DNA of 64,000 nucleotides from Paracoccaceae bacterium (GCA_016744015.1 JADGFD010000014.1:17505-81504), one strand, 5' to 3'; shown: positions 18,569-30,047, counted from the first letter of the stretch. Notes: a model not told the origin generated them from the letters alone. Made by a program: numbers and translations.

Positions 18569-19083
18569 CGCCGCGCACCAAAGGGAATGGAGGTTTGAAA
18601 AGTGAAAACCCCTGCGGCCTCTTTTCCGGCCACCGGCAAAAAACCAACCGAAAATTCAAGGCCGTTTTGTGCACGCAGTTTCACAGAGGGGCCCAATGCC
18701 AGCACATAATCTCCCAGGGTTGGCCACCCCCAGCCGCGCGCGGATTCAGCCAAAACCGGATACTCAAAAAAACCGGCAAAGCCCCCAACGCGCAGCTCGG
18801 CACTTCCTATATTTGCAACGCGCCAATTTGCAAAGGACAGCGCATAAATAGTGCGCTCACTATAGCTATTAGAATAAGCACCGGCTTGCAGCCCATACTG
18901 AAAGCGCTTTTCGGCTCTAAATGTAGTGGATACAAACAGCCCGGGATTAAAGTTGTTAAAATCCTGCTCCGGCGCAATATGGAGCGAGCCAAGATTGGCC
19001 CCAATGCGCAGCTCGGTTTCGGCCAGGGCTGTAGTGGAGGTCAGACAAGCCAATGCGGCGATAACGCTTAAACGATTAAACAT
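18565..19083 (-). CDS. Predicted exported outer-membrane beta-barrel-like protein
   Basis: 172 residues from the ATG at 19083; an upstream in-frame start exists, but this one gives a clean signal peptide (MFNRLSVIAALACLTSTTALA). The mature part alternates polar and aromatic/hydrophobic residues, for example FRAEKRFQYGLQAGAYSNS and GYVLALGPSVK-like strands, suggesting a small beta-barrel of the PagP or acyloxyacyl-hydrolase-like sort. I cannot assign an activity. It lies downstream of lpd on the same strand but beyond a strong hairpin, so it probably has its own promoter. Confidence 0.6.
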   Translation of the reverse strand: MFNRLSVIAALACLTSTTALAETELRIGANLGSLHIAPEQDFNNFNPGLFVSTTFRAEKRFQYGLQAGAYSNSYSERTIYALSFANWRVANIGSAELRVGGFAGFFEYPVLAESARGWGWPTLGDYVLALGPSVKLRAQNGLEFSVGFLPVAGKEAAGVFTFQTSIPFGARR

Positions 19084-19277
19084 GGGGCAGATCACTTTCA
19101 GGCAAGGTTCAAACACAATGCCAATCAAGTGAATGCTTCAGTTAGTGGCTTGGTTACAAAACCCCGCTTCTGCTCAGGCCGTAATGGTAACCTCTTTAGC
19201 CGTAATTTCCAAAAGTTAGCAAATCGCTAATTTGCTGTTTGCATATGGTGGTAATGTTCATACTGGTTAACAAAATA

Positions 19278-19319
19278 TGGCGTCTCTAAGGCCGCAAAGT
19301 CGCTGATTTAGAGACGCCA
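19278..19319 (-). terminator. Hairpin terminator after lpd
   Basis: TGGCGTCTCTAA and TTAGAGACGCCA form a perfect 12-base-pair stem with an 18-base loop, 11 bases past the lpd stop. On the minus strand it is followed by TATTTTG, a modest U-tract. It probably ends the long suc-odh-lpd transcript. Confidence 0.7.
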
Positions 19320-19330
19320 GATGTGTGAAA

Positions 19331-20719
19331 TTACGCGTGAATAGCGCCGTCACCGCAAGCCAGCGCGGCTTCCCGCACGGCCTCCGAGAAGGTCGGGTGG
19401 GCGTGGCAGGTGCGGGCAAGGTCTTCGGCGCTCGCACCAAATTCCATCGCTACACATATTTCGTGGATAAGCTCTCCCGCCATTGGCCCCATGAGGTGGC
19501 AGCCCAAAATCCGGTCGGTGTCTTTATCAGCCAGAATTTTCACGAATCCTTCCGAGCCAAACACCGCCTTGGCGCGGCCGTTGCCCATAAAGCTGAACTT
19601 GCCCACCTTATAGGCGCGGCCCTCTTCCTTAAGTTGCGCTTCGGTTTTGCCCACAGATGCCACCTCTGGCGTGGTGTAAATCACCCCCGGGATAATGCCA
19701 TAATTCACATGCCCCGCTTGGCCAGCAATGCTTTCGGCCACCGCCATGCCCTCGTCTTCGGCTTTATGCGCCAGCATCGGGCCGTCAATCACATCGCCCA
19801 GTGCATAGATGCCCTCAACATTGGTTTTCCAATGGCCATCGGTTACCACCTGCCCACGCGGGCTGGTCGCAATGCCCATGTCTTCCAGCCCAAGGCCATC
19901 CGTAAAGGGCTTACGGCCCGTTGCCAGCAGCACAATATCCGCCTCAAGGCTGGCCTCGCTATCATCTTTGCGCAGCTTATAGTTCACCGTCGCCACACCA
20001 TTTTTGCTTTCAACACTTTGCACTGCGGCCTTTAGCACAAACTTGATGCCTTGCTTTTTAAGCGACCTAAGCAGGGTTTTCTGAATTTCAGCATCCATCC
20101 CCGGGGTTACATGGTCAAGAAATTCGATCACCGTCACATCGGCCCCAAGGCGGCTATAAACCGAGCCCATTTCCAGCCCGATAACCCCCGCGCCGATCAC
20201 GATCATGCGCTTAGGCACCTCGCTAAGCGCCAGCGCACCGGTTGAGCTGACCACGGTTTTTTCGTCTACCTCAACACCTTTAAGCGGCGCCACTTCCGAG
20301 CCTGTGGCAATTACAATGCTCTTGGCTTTGTGAATCTCGCCATCAACACTCACCTCACCCTTACCGGTGATCTTGCCCCAGCCGCGCAAATAATCGACCT
20401 TGTTTTTCTTAAACAAAAACTCGATCCCGTTGACATTGGCATCAATCACCGACTGCTTGTAGTCCAGCATTTTGGGCATATCGACCGTAGGCAAACCACC
20501 CATCAGCCCCATTTTCTCAAAGTTCGTATGGGCCTCGTGGTAGCTGTGCGAGGCATGCAGCAAGGCTTTTGATGGAATACAGCCAACATTAAGGCATGTC
20601 CCCCCCAGCGCCCCGCGCCCCTCAACACAAGCCGTTTTCAGCCCCAGTTGTGCGCAGCGAATAGCGCAAACATAGCCACCCGGGCCACCACCGATGATAA
20701 TTACGTCATAGTCTGCCAT
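19331..20719 (-). CDS. lpd: Dihydrolipoyl dehydrogenase (E3)
   Basis: 462 residues from the ATG at 20719, chosen because AAAGGAG lies just ahead and the FAD motif [13 protein letters not shown] begins at once. E3 reoxidises dihydrolipoyl groups of the 2-oxoglutarate dehydrogenase complex, passing electrons to NAD+. The redox disulfide is Cys42/Cys47 in [15 protein letters not shown]. The C-terminal HAHPTFSEA holds the catalytic His-Glu pair. It is the last gene of the operon, one base after the uncharacterised membrane-protein gene. Confidence 0.97.
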   Translation of the reverse strand: MADYDVIIIGGGPGGYVCAIRCAQLGLKTACVEGRGALGGTCLNVGCIPSKALLHASHSYHEAHTNFEKMGLMGGLPTVDMPKMLDYKQSVIDANVNGIEFLFKKNKVDYLRGWGKITGKGEVSVDGEIHKAKSIVIATGSEVAPLKGVEVDEKTVVSSTGALALSEVPKRMIVIGAGVIGLEMGSVYSRLGADVTVIEFLDHVTPGMDAEIQKTLLRSLKKQGIKFVLKAAVQSVESKNGVATVNYKLRKDDSEASLEADIVLLATGRKPFTDGLGLEDMGIATSPRGQVVTDGHWKTNVEGIYALGDVIDGPMLAHKAEDEGMAVAESIAGQAGHVNYGIIPGVIYTTPEVASVGKTEAQLKEEGRAYKVGKFSFMGNGRAKAVFGSEGFVKILADKDTDRILGCHLMGPMAGELIHEICVAMEFGASAEDLARTCHAHPTFSEAVREAALACGDGAIHA

Positions 20720-20720
20720 G

Positions 20721-21344
20721 TTATTCTCCTTTGCCTTTGCGGGCAACTTCAATTCTCGTTTCTAGAGGATAGTTTTCATCAAGAACTTCGTCGAGTGCGT
20801 CAATCGTATTAGTTGCTGACGACAAAATTAGCGTGCCACAGATGGCACCTATGGCTCCCAAAACACCAGATGCGCCACCCGAGTTACTAGCAATGGATGC
20901 AGCGGCTTCATCAGGATTCATAAAATATCCCCAAATCACTTGTCCCAAAACAACTACTATAAATAAAAGCAGAAGCCCAAAAAAGCCGGCTGCTTGTTCA
21001 AATTTGTTTGTGCCTTCTCTTAGCATTTCGACCAATAGGCTGTTCCCAGATTTTCCAATTCTGCATGCTCGGTTGGCTTTCGCTTTTTCACTAAACTTAT
21101 CAATTCTTACAAACGAGCCAAAGGTAAGTACTACACTTCCGAGAGCTAAAGAAAGAAAAAAGACTGCAACGATCCCAGCAAAAATATCAACGTTTACTGC
21201 TTCAAAATCCCCAAGCTTGAAGCTTAAATCAAAATTTACCAAGACCAATCGATCTATAAGAATGATTGCCAGAAAACCGAAGCCGAGCCTGTTTAGTGCT
21301 CCACTCCAATTTTTTGCCGCGTCAACTGTAGTTTTTAAAACCAT
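20721..21344 (-). CDS. Uncharacterised membrane protein inserted between sucB and lpd
   Basis: 207 residues with about four predicted helices (near 22-38, 54-76, 121-141 and 157-177) and a charged loop ([18 protein letters not shown]) between helices 2 and 3. It starts directly after the sucB stop and ends one base before the lpd start, so it is a fixed part of the operon. By eye its DNA is clearly richer in A+T than the flanking enzyme genes. No family recognised. Possible roles include anchoring or sensing at the membrane, but nothing in the sequence shows this. Confidence 0.75.
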   Translation of the reverse strand: MVLKTTVDAAKNWSGALNRLGFGFLAIILIDRLVLVNFDLSFKLGDFEAVNVDIFAGIVAVFFLSLALGSVVLTFGSFVRIDKFSEKAKANRACRIGKSGNSLLVEMLREGTNKFEQAAGFFGLLLLFIVVVLGQVIWGYFMNPDEAAASIASNSGGASGVLGAIGAICGTLILSSATNTIDALDEVLDENYPLETRIEVARKGKGE

Positions 21345-22517
21345 CTACAAATCCATCAACAACCGCCGTGGGTCTTCCAGCGCTTCTTTCACGCGCACAA
21401 GGAAGGTCACGGCGCCTTTGCCGTCTACCACGCGGTGGTCATAAGACAGCGCCAGATACATCATCGGGCGAATAACCACCTCACCGCCAATCGCCATTGG
21501 CCGGTCCTGAATTTTATGCATGCCCAAAATGCCAGATTGCGGCGGGTTCAAAATAGGTGAGCTCATCAGCGAGCCATAAACCCCGCCATTTGAGATCGTA
21601 AAGCTGCCGCCCTGCATTTCAGCCATAGAAAGCTTGCCATCGCGTGCCTTGCCACCAAGCTCGGCGATTTTCTTTTCGATATCGGCAAAGGACATTTGAT
21701 CCGCATCATTGATCACAGGCACCACAAGCCCCGTGGGTGTGCCCGCTGCAACACCCATATTGACATAGTTTTTATAAACCACATCGGTGCCGTCAATTTC
21801 AGCATTCACCTCGGGAACCTCATGCAGCGCATGCACGCAGGCTTTGGTAAAGAAGCTCATAAAGCCCAGCTTTACCCCGTGTTTTTTCAAAAATAGGTCT
21901 TTGTATTCATTCCGCAGCGCCATGATTTCTGTCATATTCACCTCGTTATAGGTGGTCAGCATCGCGGCAGTGTTTTGCGCTTCTTTCAAGCGGCGAGCAA
22001 TGGTCTGGCGCAAACGCGTCATCTTCACCCGCTCTTCACGCACTTCATTTGTGGCAGGCCGAGGGGCCGCAACAGGCGCAGGGGCGGCAGAAGCCTTATT
22101 AGCCACATCTTCCTTCATAATCCGGCCATCGCGGCCAGAGCCTTGCACGGATGCCGCATCAATGCCCTTCTCTGCCATGATTTTCTTGGCCGAAGGTGCG
22201 TCCTCCACGTCTTTCGCTGCCGCTGGTGCAGCGGCAGGTGCGGATTCTGCGGCAGACGCCAATGTTGGAGCCACCGCGCCTGTGCCTTCCGCCAGTGTGG
22301 CCAGCAAGGCATCTACGCCCACGGTTTCACCCTCACCGGCTACAATTTCGCCCATCACGCCAGCAACAGGCGAAGGTACTTCAACGGTCACTTTGTCGGT
22401 TTCCAGCTCGCAGAGCATTTCATCCACCGACACAGTATCACCGGGTTTTTTAAACCATGTTGCCACAGTCGCCTCAGTCACAGATTCGCCTAGGGTAGGC
22501 ACACGGATATCGGTCAT
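21345..22517 (-). CDS. sucB: Dihydrolipoyllysine-residue succinyltransferase (E2 of 2-oxoglutarate dehydrogenase)
   Basis: 390 residues. It transfers succinyl groups from E1 to CoA through a swinging lipoyl arm. The lipoyl domain (1-77) carries Lys42 in [11 protein letters not shown]. An Ala/Pro-rich linker follows, then a peripheral-subunit-binding domain ([20 protein letters not shown]) and the catalytic domain. [12 protein letters not shown] near the C-terminus holds the active-site His and Asp. One lipoyl domain and ~390 residues is standard. The start overlaps sucA by 4 bases. Confidence 0.97.
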   Translation of the reverse strand: MTDIRVPTLGESVTEATVATWFKKPGDTVSVDEMLCELETDKVTVEVPSPVAGVMGEIVAGEGETVGVDALLATLAEGTGAVAPTLASAAESAPAAAPAAAKDVEDAPSAKKIMAEKGIDAASVQGSGRDGRIMKEDVANKASAAPAPVAAPRPATNEVREERVKMTRLRQTIARRLKEAQNTAAMLTTYNEVNMTEIMALRNEYKDLFLKKHGVKLGFMSFFTKACVHALHEVPEVNAEIDGTDVVYKNYVNMGVAAGTPTGLVVPVINDADQMSFADIEKKIAELGGKARDGKLSMAEMQGGSFTISNGGVYGSLMSSPILNPPQSGILGMHKIQDRPMAIGGEVVIRPMMYLALSYDHRVVDGKGAVTFLVRVKEALEDPRRLLMDL

Positions 22518-25477
22518 TGGTCTAGTCCTTTGTCAATGGTCAGCGCATCATTTAGGAAGGCTTCAAGTTGGTGTTTGTGAGAGGCTCCGTGGCCCGTGGC
22601 CGGTGAGGCCGCAGCCTTACGCCCTGCATAAACAGGCCGGTTATGTTTGGCGTCAATCTGGTTGAGCACCGATTCTATATTTGGCTCAACAAAGGCCCAA
22701 TACCCTTGGTTTTTGGGTTCTTCTTGGCACCAGATAAACTCGGCATCCTTAAAGCGGCCCAGCTCTTCCACCATGGATTTATTCGGGAAGGGGTAAAGCT
22801 GCTCAACTCGCATGAGGTAAACATCGTTTAGTCCGCGCGCATCCCGCTCGGCCAGCAGGTCATAATAAACCTTACCCGAGCATAGCACCACGCGGCGGAT
22901 TTTATCATCGGCCAATAGCTTGGTTGCAGAATTGCCCAGCTGGGCATCATCCCACAGCATCCGGTGAAAGCTGGACCTTTCGGCAAATTCAGCCATATTA
23001 GAGGTCGCGCTTTTGTGGCGCAGCAGCGATTTTGGGGTAAACAGCACCAAAGGCCGCCGGAAAGAGCGGTGCATCTGGCGGCGCAGTATGTGGTAATAAT
23101 TGGCTGGTGTGGTGCAGTTCGCCACCGTCCAGTTATCCTCGGCACACATTTGCAAAAACCGCTCGGGGCGGGCTGAGCTGTGTTCGGGGCCTTGGCCCTC
23201 ATAGCCGTGCGGTAGCAGCATCACGAGGCCAGACATCCGCAACCATTTCGCCTCACCAGAGCTGATGAACTGGTCGATCATGATTTGCGCGCCATTGGCA
23301 AAGTCACCAAATTGCGCTTCCCACAAGGTCAGCGTATCCGGCTCAGCCAGTGAGTAGCCATATTCAAAGCCCAGCACTGCGTATTCTGAGAGCATCGAGT
23401 CGATCACCTCGTATTCCGCTTGGCCTTCTTTGATATGGTTCAGCGGCAAATGCCGTTCCTCGGTCACTTGGTCAATAATGCCGGAATGGCGGTGGCTAAA
23501 GGTGCCACGGGTGCAGTCTTGACCCGCTAGCCGCACCGGAAAACCGTCAAGCAACAGCGTGCCAAAGGCCAGCGCTTCGCCGGTGGCCCAGTCAATACCC
23601 GTGCCGCTTTCAACCATCTGCTCTTTGGCTTTTAACAGCCGCAAAACGGTTTTATGGGCATTATAGCCTTCTGGAAGCTTGGTGAGCGCCTTGCCCACCT
23701 CTTTCACCCGCGCCATATCCACGGCCGTTTCGCCGCGTTGGTATTCCTCGGTATTTCGTCGCATTTTAGACCAGCGGCCATCAAGCCAATCGGCTTTGTT
23801 GGGTTTATATTCGGTGCCAATTTCAAATTCATCCGCCAAAAAGGCCTGAAATTTGGTTTTGATCTCGTCAATTTCGCCTTCAGGCATCAAGCCATCAGCC
23901 ACCAAGCGGTCCGTATAAAGCTGAAGCGTAGTTTTCTGTTTTTTGATCGCCGTATACATTTGCGGCTGGGTGAACATTGGCTCGTCACCCTCGTTATGGC
24001 CAAAGCGGCGGTAGCAGAAGATATCCAGCACCACGTCTTTGCCAAACTTCTGGCGGAATTCGGTGGCCACTTTCGCAGCATGCACCACGGCCTCCGGGTC
24101 ATCGCCATTTACATGGAAAATCGGCGCTTCCACCATCATCGCAATGTCGGTTGGGTAGGGGCTAGAGCGCGAGTTATGCGGCGAGGTCGTGAAACCGATC
24201 TGGTTATTCACCACAATATGAATGGTGCCGCCGGTTTTATGCCCGCGCAGGCCCGAAAGGCCAAAGCACTCGGCCACCACGCCTTGGCCAGCAAAAGCGG
24301 CATCGCCGTGCAGCAAAATGGGCATAATGCGCGAGCGCTCCATGTCGCCCACCTGTTCTTGCTTGGCGCGCACTTTGCCCAGCACCACGGGGTTCACCGC
24401 TTCAAGGTGGCTTGGGTTGGCCGTGAGGCTCAGATGCACATTATTGCCGTCAAACGCACGGTCAGAACTGGCACCGAGGTGGTATTTCACATCGCCCGAG
24501 CCTTCCACCGAATCAGGCTTGCTGCTGCCGCCCTGAAACTCGTTAAAGATCGCCCGAAAGGGCTTACCCATCACATTGGCCAGCACCGAAAGCCGACCAC
24601 GGTGCGGCATGCCGATCACGATCTGCTCAACGCCCAGCGCGCCGCCGCGCTTGATGATCTGCTCCATGGCAGGGATCAAGCTCTCGCCGCCATCAAGGCC
24701 AAAGCGCTTGGTGCCCATGTATTTTACATGCAGGTATTTCTCAAAGCCCTCAGCCTCTACCAACTTATTCAGGATCGCCATGCGCCCTTCTTTGGTGAAG
24801 CCAATTTCTTTGCCATAGCCCTCAATGCGCTCCTTAAGCCAACCCGCTTCAGCCGCGTCAGAAATATGCATATATTGCAGGGCAAAAGTGCCACAATAGG
24901 TGCGTTTCACGCTCTCGACAATCTCGCGCATGGAGGCATGCTCCATGCCGAGCACGTTATCAAGAAAAATCGGGCGGTCCATGTCAGCTTCGGTGAAGCC
25001 ATACATTGCCGGGTCCAGTTCAGGGTGGGGCTTGGGGGGGTCAATGCGCAACGGATCCAGATCGGCCGAAAGATGGCCGCGAATACGGTAAGCACGAATG
25101 AGCATCAAGGCGCGGATGGAATCCAGCACCGCTTGCTTCACTTCCGCCTCTGAAATAGAGGCGCCCTTCTCAGCGGCCTTAACGCGAATTTTATCCGCCG
25201 CCTTTTCAGGCTCCGCAGGCCACTGCCCATCCAGCGCGGCTGTCAGGTCATCCGCTGGCTCAAGCGGCCAATCTTTGCGGCCCCAGCTTGGGCCATCAGC
25301 CTCGGCCTTGGCATCTGCCGCCGCCACCCCGAGCGCGGCAAAATAGGTGCGCCAGCTATCATCTACCGATGAAGGATCAACCGCATAGCGCGCCTGAAGC
25401 TGCTCGACATATTCAAGATTATGCCCCTGCAAAAAGCTCTCTGCATGGAATTGGTCATTGTTGGATTGATCGTTCAT
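22514..25477 (-). CDS. sucA: 2-oxoglutarate dehydrogenase E1 component
   Basis: 987 residues, full length for the thiamine-diphosphate-dependent E1 that decarboxylates 2-oxoglutarate and succinylates the E2 lipoyl group. Visible are the N-terminal E2-binding region ([20 protein letters not shown]), the thiamine site [31 protein letters not shown] with the metal-binding region, and [19 protein letters not shown] in the transketolase-like second half. It overlaps both neighbours by 4 bases and so is translationally coupled to DUF805 upstream and sucB downstream. Confidence 0.98.
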   Translation of the reverse strand: MNDQSNNDQFHAESFLQGHNLEYVEQLQARYAVDPSSVDDSWRTYFAALGVAAADAKAEADGPSWGRKDWPLEPADDLTAALDGQWPAEPEKAADKIRVKAAEKGASISEAEVKQAVLDSIRALMLIRAYRIRGHLSADLDPLRIDPPKPHPELDPAMYGFTEADMDRPIFLDNVLGMEHASMREIVESVKRTYCGTFALQYMHISDAAEAGWLKERIEGYGKEIGFTKEGRMAILNKLVEAEGFEKYLHVKYMGTKRFGLDGGESLIPAMEQIIKRGGALGVEQIVIGMPHRGRLSVLANVMGKPFRAIFNEFQGGSSKPDSVEGSGDVKYHLGASSDRAFDGNNVHLSLTANPSHLEAVNPVVLGKVRAKQEQVGDMERSRIMPILLHGDAAFAGQGVVAECFGLSGLRGHKTGGTIHIVVNNQIGFTTSPHNSRSSPYPTDIAMMVEAPIFHVNGDDPEAVVHAAKVATEFRQKFGKDVVLDIFCYRRFGHNEGDEPMFTQPQMYTAIKKQKTTLQLYTDRLVADGLMPEGEIDEIKTKFQAFLADEFEIGTEYKPNKADWLDGRWSKMRRNTEEYQRGETAVDMARVKEVGKALTKLPEGYNAHKTVLRLLKAKEQMVESGTGIDWATGEALAFGTLLLDGFPVRLAGQDCTRGTFSHRHSGIIDQVTEERHLPLNHIKEGQAEYEVIDSMLSEYAVLGFEYGYSLAEPDTLTLWEAQFGDFANGAQIMIDQFISSGEAKWLRMSGLVMLLPHGYEGQGPEHSSARPERFLQMCAEDNWTVANCTTPANYYHILRRQMHRSFRRPLVLFTPKSLLRHKSATSNMAEFAERSSFHRMLWDDAQLGNSATKLLADDKIRRVVLCSGKVYYDLLAERDARGLNDVYLMRVEQLYPFPNKSMVEELGRFKDAEFIWCQEEPKNQGYWAFVEPNIESVLNQIDAKHNRPVYAGRKAAASPATGHGASHKHQLEAFLNDALTIDKGLDQ

Positions 25478-25992
25478 GGGGATACCTCATGAGGGTTGGG
25501 GCCGAATTTGTTGGAATGGGGTTGGGAGGGAAATAATAGAAAAACCGAAAGAACAAACCAGATTGTGGGAAAGGCAACCAATGAAGTCATCAGCACAAAT
25601 GTCGATTGGATACCTGACATCGAGAAAATTGCATGCGATCCTCCAGTGGTTCCACCCCAATTAAATGAGATGAGGCCTCTCATAAGTCCAATATAAAGCA
25701 GTATTGAGAAGCTAAATGGCACTAAAAATATAATGCCGCGCTTTCCAGTATCGTGTGCTCTTCGGCATCCAGCGGCGGCAAGTGAAAGCGCGGTTAAGGG
25801 TATCACTAGCCATAAACCCCGGTCATGGATGAAACCTTGTTCAATTCTAGGAAAATTTGAGTCCCACCATAATATTGAACCGGCGACCAGAATAGCTAAG
25901 CCCGCAAACCACCAAAACTCGGAGCGAGAGGCTCGGCCCGAGAAGCTTACGGATTTTCGCAAGCAGGTTTTGATGGATTGCACAGGCCCCAT
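25474..25992 (-). CDS. DUF805 family membrane protein
   Basis: 172 residues. FSGRASRSEFWWFAGLAIL is the typical DUF805 opening, followed by CRRAHDTGKRG in the loop after helix 2. About four membrane helices are expected. It begins two bases after the sucD stop and overlaps the sucA start by 4 bases, so it is built into the TCA operon. By eye its codon use is more A+T-rich than sucA or sucD. DUF805 proteins have no established biochemical role. Confidence 0.85.
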   Translation of the reverse strand: MGPVQSIKTCLRKSVSFSGRASRSEFWWFAGLAILVAGSILWWDSNFPRIEQGFIHDRGLWLVIPLTALSLAAAGCRRAHDTGKRGIIFLVPFSFSILLYIGLMRGLISFNWGGTTGGSHAIFSMSGIQSTFVLMTSLVAFPTIWFVLSVFLLFPSQPHSNKFGPNPHEVSP

Positions 25993-25994
25993 TG

Positions 25995-26876
25995 CTACCC
26001 AATCGCCTTCAGCACGGCTTGGCCAAGGTCTGCGGGGCTTTCGGCCACAACAATACCAGCGCTTTTCATCGCTTCGATCTTGTCTTCCGCGCCGCCTTTG
26101 CCACCGGCAACAATTGCGCCAGCGTGGCCCATGCGGCGGCCCGGAGGTGCCGTGCGGCCAGCGATAAAGCCAGCGATGGGCTTGGAAATGCCCTTTTTGG
26201 CCATGTCTTTGATGAACTGCGCCGCGTCTTCCTCGGCAGAGCCACCAATTTCCCCGATCATAATAATGCTCTGGGTTTCATCGTCATGCAGCAGCAAATC
26301 AAGTGCATCAATATGCTCGAAGCCCTTAATCGGGTCGCCGCCGATGCCAATACAGGTGCTTTGCCCAAGGCCGATATCAGTGGTTTGCTTCACCGCTTCA
26401 TAGGTCAGCGTGCCCGAGCGGGACACAACCCCAACCGAACCGCGCTTATGAATGTGCCCCGGCATAATGCCGATTTTGCAGGCGTCTGGCGTGATAACCC
26501 CCGGGCAATTTGGCCCGATGAGGGTTGATTTGCTGCCTTGAAGTGCGCGCTTTACCTTCATCATATCCAGCACCGGAATGCCCTCGGTGATGCAGACAAT
26601 CAGCTCAAGCTCGGCGTCAATTGCTTCCAGAATGGCATCTGCGGCAAAGGGCGGCGGCACATAAATCGCGGTCGCATTCGCCTCGGTCGCGTGCTTGGCC
26701 TCGGCCACGGTGTTAAAGATCGGCAAGCCAATGTGGCTTTGTCCGCCTTTGCCCGGCGTCACACCACCCACCATTTTGGTGCCATAAGCAATCGCTTGCT
26801 CAGAGTGGAACGTGCCCTGCGAGCCGGTAAGCCCTTGGCAGATTACTTTGGTATTTTCGTTTACGAGTACGGCCAT
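25995..26876 (-). CDS. sucD: Succinyl-CoA synthetase alpha subunit
   Basis: 293 residues. With SucC it converts succinyl-CoA, phosphate and NDP to succinate, CoA and NTP. The CoA-binding domain opens [39 protein letters not shown] is in the middle, and [10 protein letters not shown] near residue 243 holds the histidine phosphorylated in catalysis. AGGAGG lies just before the ATG. The gene pair sucC/sucD is split here by an exported-protein gene. Confidence 0.97.
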   Translation of the reverse strand: MAVLVNENTKVICQGLTGSQGTFHSEQAIAYGTKMVGGVTPGKGGQSHIGLPIFNTVAEAKHATEANATAIYVPPPFAADAILEAIDAELELIVCITEGIPVLDMMKVKRALQGSKSTLIGPNCPGVITPDACKIGIMPGHIHKRGSVGVVSRSGTLTYEAVKQTTDIGLGQSTCIGIGGDPIKGFEHIDALDLLLHDDETQSIIMIGEIGGSAEEDAAQFIKDMAKKGISKPIAGFIAGRTAPPGRRMGHAGAIVAGGKGGAEDKIEAMKSAGIVVAESPADLGQAVLKAIG

Positions 26877-26925
26877 CTCGGCCTCCTTAGTTTTCAGATG
26901 CGCAATATTTACGCAGATATTTTCA

Positions 26926-27429
26926 TTATTGGCGTGTAATCAAGACGCGCATCCAAAGCGTGTCTTCGATCTGCTGCCATTCGGTGCGAAAGTTGACGCC
27001 GTCTTTGTCCCAGTAGTGGATGAGCACGCCGTCATCCATGTCTTGCCTTGCATCGGGTGCCTGCTCCAACAGATGTGACTGCATAGACACAAACAGGTCG
27101 TAAGCATCGCCGCCTTCACCACCGCGTGCGACAGGAAGGTGCATTTCACAGGTCGCATCAATCGGGTTCCCCCGAACAGATACTCCAATGTCGCCGGTGC
27201 TATTTTGATAGGCCACCTGAGTATCATCCTCTGAGCGCACAAAAGAAAAAGCGGTTTCAAATATCTCGGCCGTATCGCGAATGAACTCAGGCTGGGTCGC
27301 CAGACATCCGCCAATAAAGGCATGACCGATTTGGGCAGGCGTCAGAGGTGCGCCGGGAACAAGTGCCGGCGTGTCTGCCGATACTGCCCCCGCCATAAGC
27401 ACTGACAAGATTGCGCTTCGAATGATCAT
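26926..27429 (-). CDS. Exported hypothetical protein between sucC and sucD
   Basis: 167 residues, overlapping the sucC stop by 4 bases and 49 bases ahead of suc[21 protein letters not shown] is a probable signal peptide, so the product is likely periplasmic. The mature part is acidic and has two cysteines (GGCLA and ATCEMH), possibly a disulfide. I do not recognise a family. Sitting between the two succinyl-CoA synthetase subunits is unusual, since sucC and sucD normally adjoin. Confidence 0.7.
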   Translation of the reverse strand: MIIRSAILSVLMAGAVSADTPALVPGAPLTPAQIGHAFIGGCLATQPEFIRDTAEIFETAFSFVRSEDDTQVAYQNSTGDIGVSVRGNPIDATCEMHLPVARGGEGGDAYDLFVSMQSHLLEQAPDARQDMDDGVLIHYWDKDGVNFRTEWQQIEDTLWMRVLITRQ

Positions 27430-28619
27430 CCTTTGATAGCCTCCACGATCTTCTGCGCGGCGTCGCCAAGGTCATCAGCTGCGATCACGTCAACATCTGA
27501 ACTGTTGATGATCTCTTTGCCTTTTTCCACATTGGTGCCTTCAAGGCGCACAACCAGCGGCACTTTCAGGCCCACTTCCTTCACGGCAGCCAGCACGCCC
27601 TCGGCGATTACATCGCAGCGCATGATGCCGCCGAAGATGTTGACGAGGATGCCTTTTACGTTGGGGTCAGAGGTGATGATTTTAAACGCTTCGGTTACCT
27701 TTTCGGTGGTCGCGCCGCCGCCTACATCGAGGAAGTTGGCGGGGGAGGAGCCGTAGAGCTTGATGATGTCCATCGTGGCCATCGCAAGGCCCGCGCCGTT
27801 GACCATGCAGCCAATTTCGCCATCGAGCGAAATGTAGTTCAGGTCAAACTTGGAAGCGGCCAGCTCTTTGGCGTCTTCTTCGGTTTCATCCCGCAGCGCC
27901 AAAATCTCTTGCTGGCGATACATCGCGTTATCATCAAAGCCCATTTTGGCATCAAGGCACACAAGGTCACCCTCGGTGGTGACGATCAGAGGGTTGATTT
28001 CCAGCATCTCGCAATCGCGCTCAATAAAGAGCTTATAAAGCTGGTTGATCAGCTGCACGCATTGCTTAACGGCCTTGCCCTCAAGCCCGAGCGCAAAGGC
28101 AACGCGCCGGCCGTGGAAGCCGGAAATGCCGGAGGCAGGGTCGACGCTGAAGCTCAGGATTTTATCGGGGGTTTCAGCGGCAACCGTCTCAATATCCATC
28201 CCGCCCTCGGTGGAGCACACAAAGGACACGCGGGACGAAACACGGTCAACCAGCAGGGCGAGATAAAGCTCGGTAGCGATGCTGGCGCCATCTTCGATAT
28301 AAATGCGGTTTACCACTTTGCCCGCGGGGCCGGATTGATGCGTAACCAAGGTGCGGCCCAGCATCTTTTGCGCTTCTTCAGCGGCCTCGGACACCGATTT
28401 TGCGATCCGAACACCACCAGCCTCGCCAGCTTCCGGCTCAACAAAGCTACCCTTGCCGCGCCCGCCGGCGTGGATTTGTGCTTTCACAACCCAGATCGGG
28501 CCGTCGAGCTCTCCAGCTGCGGTTTTGGCGTCTTCGGCTTTTAGCACTGCGCGGCCATCGGAGATTGGCGCGCCATATTCGCCCAAAAGCTTCTTGGCTT
28601 GATACTCGTGGATATTCAT
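27426..28619 (-). CDS. sucC: Succinyl-CoA synthetase beta subunit
   Basis: 397 residues from the ATG at 28619, which has AAAGGGACA ahead of it and begins with the family opening [19 protein letters not shown]. The ATP-grasp domain occupies the first ~240 residues ([14 protein letters not shown] near 44-57); the C-terminal flavodoxin-like part includes [16 protein letters not shown]. It provides the nucleotide site of the enzyme. This is the first gene of the sucC-lpd operon; a paired palindrome lies 146 bases ahead of the start. Confidence 0.97.
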   Translation of the reverse strand: MNIHEYQAKKLLGEYGAPISDGRAVLKAEDAKTAAGELDGPIWVVKAQIHAGGRGKGSFVEPEAGEAGGVRIAKSVSEAAEEAQKMLGRTLVTHQSGPAGKVVNRIYIEDGASIATELYLALLVDRVSSRVSFVCSTEGGMDIETVAAETPDKILSFSVDPASGISGFHGRRVAFALGLEGKAVKQCVQLINQLYKLFIERDCEMLEINPLIVTTEGDLVCLDAKMGFDDNAMYRQQEILALRDETEEDAKELAASKFDLNYISLDGEIGCMVNGAGLAMATMDIIKLYGSSPANFLDVGGGATTEKVTEAFKIITSDPNVKGILVNIFGGIMRCDVIAEGVLAAVKEVGLKVPLVVRLEGTNVEKGKEIINSSDVDVIAADDLGDAAQKIVEAIKG

Positions 28620-28764
28620 TCGTATGTCCCTTTTTGCAGCAATTTCCGGTTTGTGCACCTGCTTGGGTTAACAAACCGTATGATCAATTTGCATTAGACA
28701 CGAAAAATCGAGTCTGGGAAGCCATTTTGTCGCAGGTTGGGTGAAATAGGGGGGATAATGTGCT

Positions 28765-28799
28765 TTTGTGATCACACTGAAAAAAAGTGTGATCACAAA
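28765..28799. promoter_or_regulatory. Paired GTGATCAC palindromes upstream of sucC
   Basis: Two copies of TGTGATCACA, at 28767-28776 and 28788-28797, are 21 bases apart start to start. Together they also make a 14-base-pair inverted repeat (28765-28778 with 28786-28799). The near edge is 146 bases ahead of the sucC start and 18 bases past the stop of the preceding gene. There is no U-tract after the stem, so it is not a standard terminator. The same arrangement occurs before sdhC, which favours an operator for two dimers on one face of the helix. Confidence 0.6.
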
Positions 28800-28816
28800 T
28801 TCTGATCTGTGTTGTT

Positions 28817-30031
28817 TTAGTTGAACAACAGGGCGAAAAGAAGGGTATCCCCCGAGAGCATCCGCTCAAATTGCCGGAAATTGCGGGATGAAAGCGTGGG
28901 GCCGCGCTCTAGGTAGGGTAGCAACCCAGCACCCTGAACCCAGTCCACGATATCCACCACTGGCGGATTTTCAAACAATTTTTGCACATTTACACCACCT
29001 GCGGGCGCGATACGCCAGTAAGACACCAAGAGCTCGCCTTTCAGCATTTGCTCGGCATCGCCCAGAATGGCCTGCCATGATTCGGCGGCCCCTTCGGGCA
29101 AGGTAAAGCCGAGCGCGGCGGTTTGGGTGGCATTGGGAATCCACTCAAGGTTATTATCTGTTTCTGCGGCAACGGCTGCCCAAAACACCCTGTTTTGCTC
29201 GATCATAGCCAGAAAATGCCCATGTGCCGCGCGTGTATTTTCGGCAGTGGGTTGCTGGTTAAGCGCGCCATAAATCATGGCAAACTGGTCCACCCAGCCG
29301 CCAAACCCCCCCGCGCCGCCGCCCACAAAGACTTCGAGGATATTGGGGGAGGATACGTTGCCGCGCAGGTCCATCATGGCCTGATTGCTGCTCAGCACTT
29401 TAGTGATCGCCTCGGCTGGATCAAAGGCGATGACCAGTTCCGAGAGGCCCGATAGCAAATGTGTGTAGGCGTTTAACCACGCCACGTCAGCTGTATCAAA
29501 GTTAACCGTGAGAGCGGGGCTGGCTTGCGCTAGCATTTCACTGGCTTGGCGGCGGCTCATCATGGTGTTGATGCCAAATTCCATCAGCCCTTCGCCTTCG
29601 TCCCGCGCGCCGTTCATGTTAATGTCAAACCACAGTGTCATCAGGTCGATTTCCACCGAAACCTCGCCGTCTACTGCGTCCAGCGCGGCGCGGCTCACGG
29701 CCATGTCGGCCCGCAGGTTTTCAAACAAAACGGTGATCAGCTCGGGGGCAAACGGCTGGGCATTTGGGTTGGGTGGCACTGGCAGGCGCAGCACCGGCAG
29801 GTCAAAATCTTTGATCGCCATATTGTGCTGCCAGCGGAACTGGAGCGAATGCTCAATGCCGCGCAAAAAACCTACAGCGCCGAGCGTAAATTGCTGGTCA
29901 GCCGTTTTATCGGCAACCGCCGCCAGCCGCACTTGCGCCTGAGACAGGGTCTCGACCGGATCAAGCAGATTTGTTTGCGCCTGTGAAGCGCTGGCTGCAA
30001 ACAAAAGCGGAATTATAAATCTAAATTTCAT
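28817..30031 (-). CDS. Secreted hypothetical protein with an EF-hand-like loop
   Basis: 404 residues from the ATG at 30031, preceded by GGAGG. MKFRFIIPLLFAASASQAQ is a signal peptide. Near residue 140 WFDINMNGARDEGE fits the 12-residue EF-hand loop (Asp1, Asn3, Asn5, Gly6, Glu12), suggesting calcium binding. The rest is mostly helical with no family I can name. It lies between mdh and sucC on the same strand but after a clear mdh terminator, and has its own promoter region with tandem palindromes. Confidence 0.7.
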   Translation of the reverse strand: MKFRFIIPLLFAASASQAQTNLLDPVETLSQAQVRLAAVADKTADQQFTLGAVGFLRGIEHSLQFRWQHNMAIKDFDLPVLRLPVPPNPNAQPFAPELITVLFENLRADMAVSRAALDAVDGEVSVEIDLMTLWFDINMNGARDEGEGLMEFGINTMMSRRQASEMLAQASPALTVNFDTADVAWLNAYTHLLSGLSELVIAFDPAEAITKVLSSNQAMMDLRGNVSSPNILEVFVGGGAGGFGGWVDQFAMIYGALNQQPTAENTRAAHGHFLAMIEQNRVFWAAVAAETDNNLEWIPNATQTAALGFTLPEGAAESWQAILGDAEQMLKGELLVSYWRIAPAGGVNVQKLFENPPVVDIVDWVQGAGLLPYLERGPTLSSRNFRQFERMLSGDTLLFALLFN

Positions 30032-30047
30032 TTTAACCTCCATTAAT

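Noticed and set aside
23654..25153. A 499-codon open frame antisense to sucA
   Set aside because: It lies wholly inside the clear sucA gene on the other strand, has shadow-type composition (rich in His/Arg/Ala) and no family resemblance or ribosome site.
28684..28816. Terminator for the EF-hand gene as the only explanation of the palindrome
   Set aside because: There is no U-tract after the stem on the minus strand, and the same 21-bp-spaced pair recurs before sdhC, so an operator fits better. Not fully excluded.
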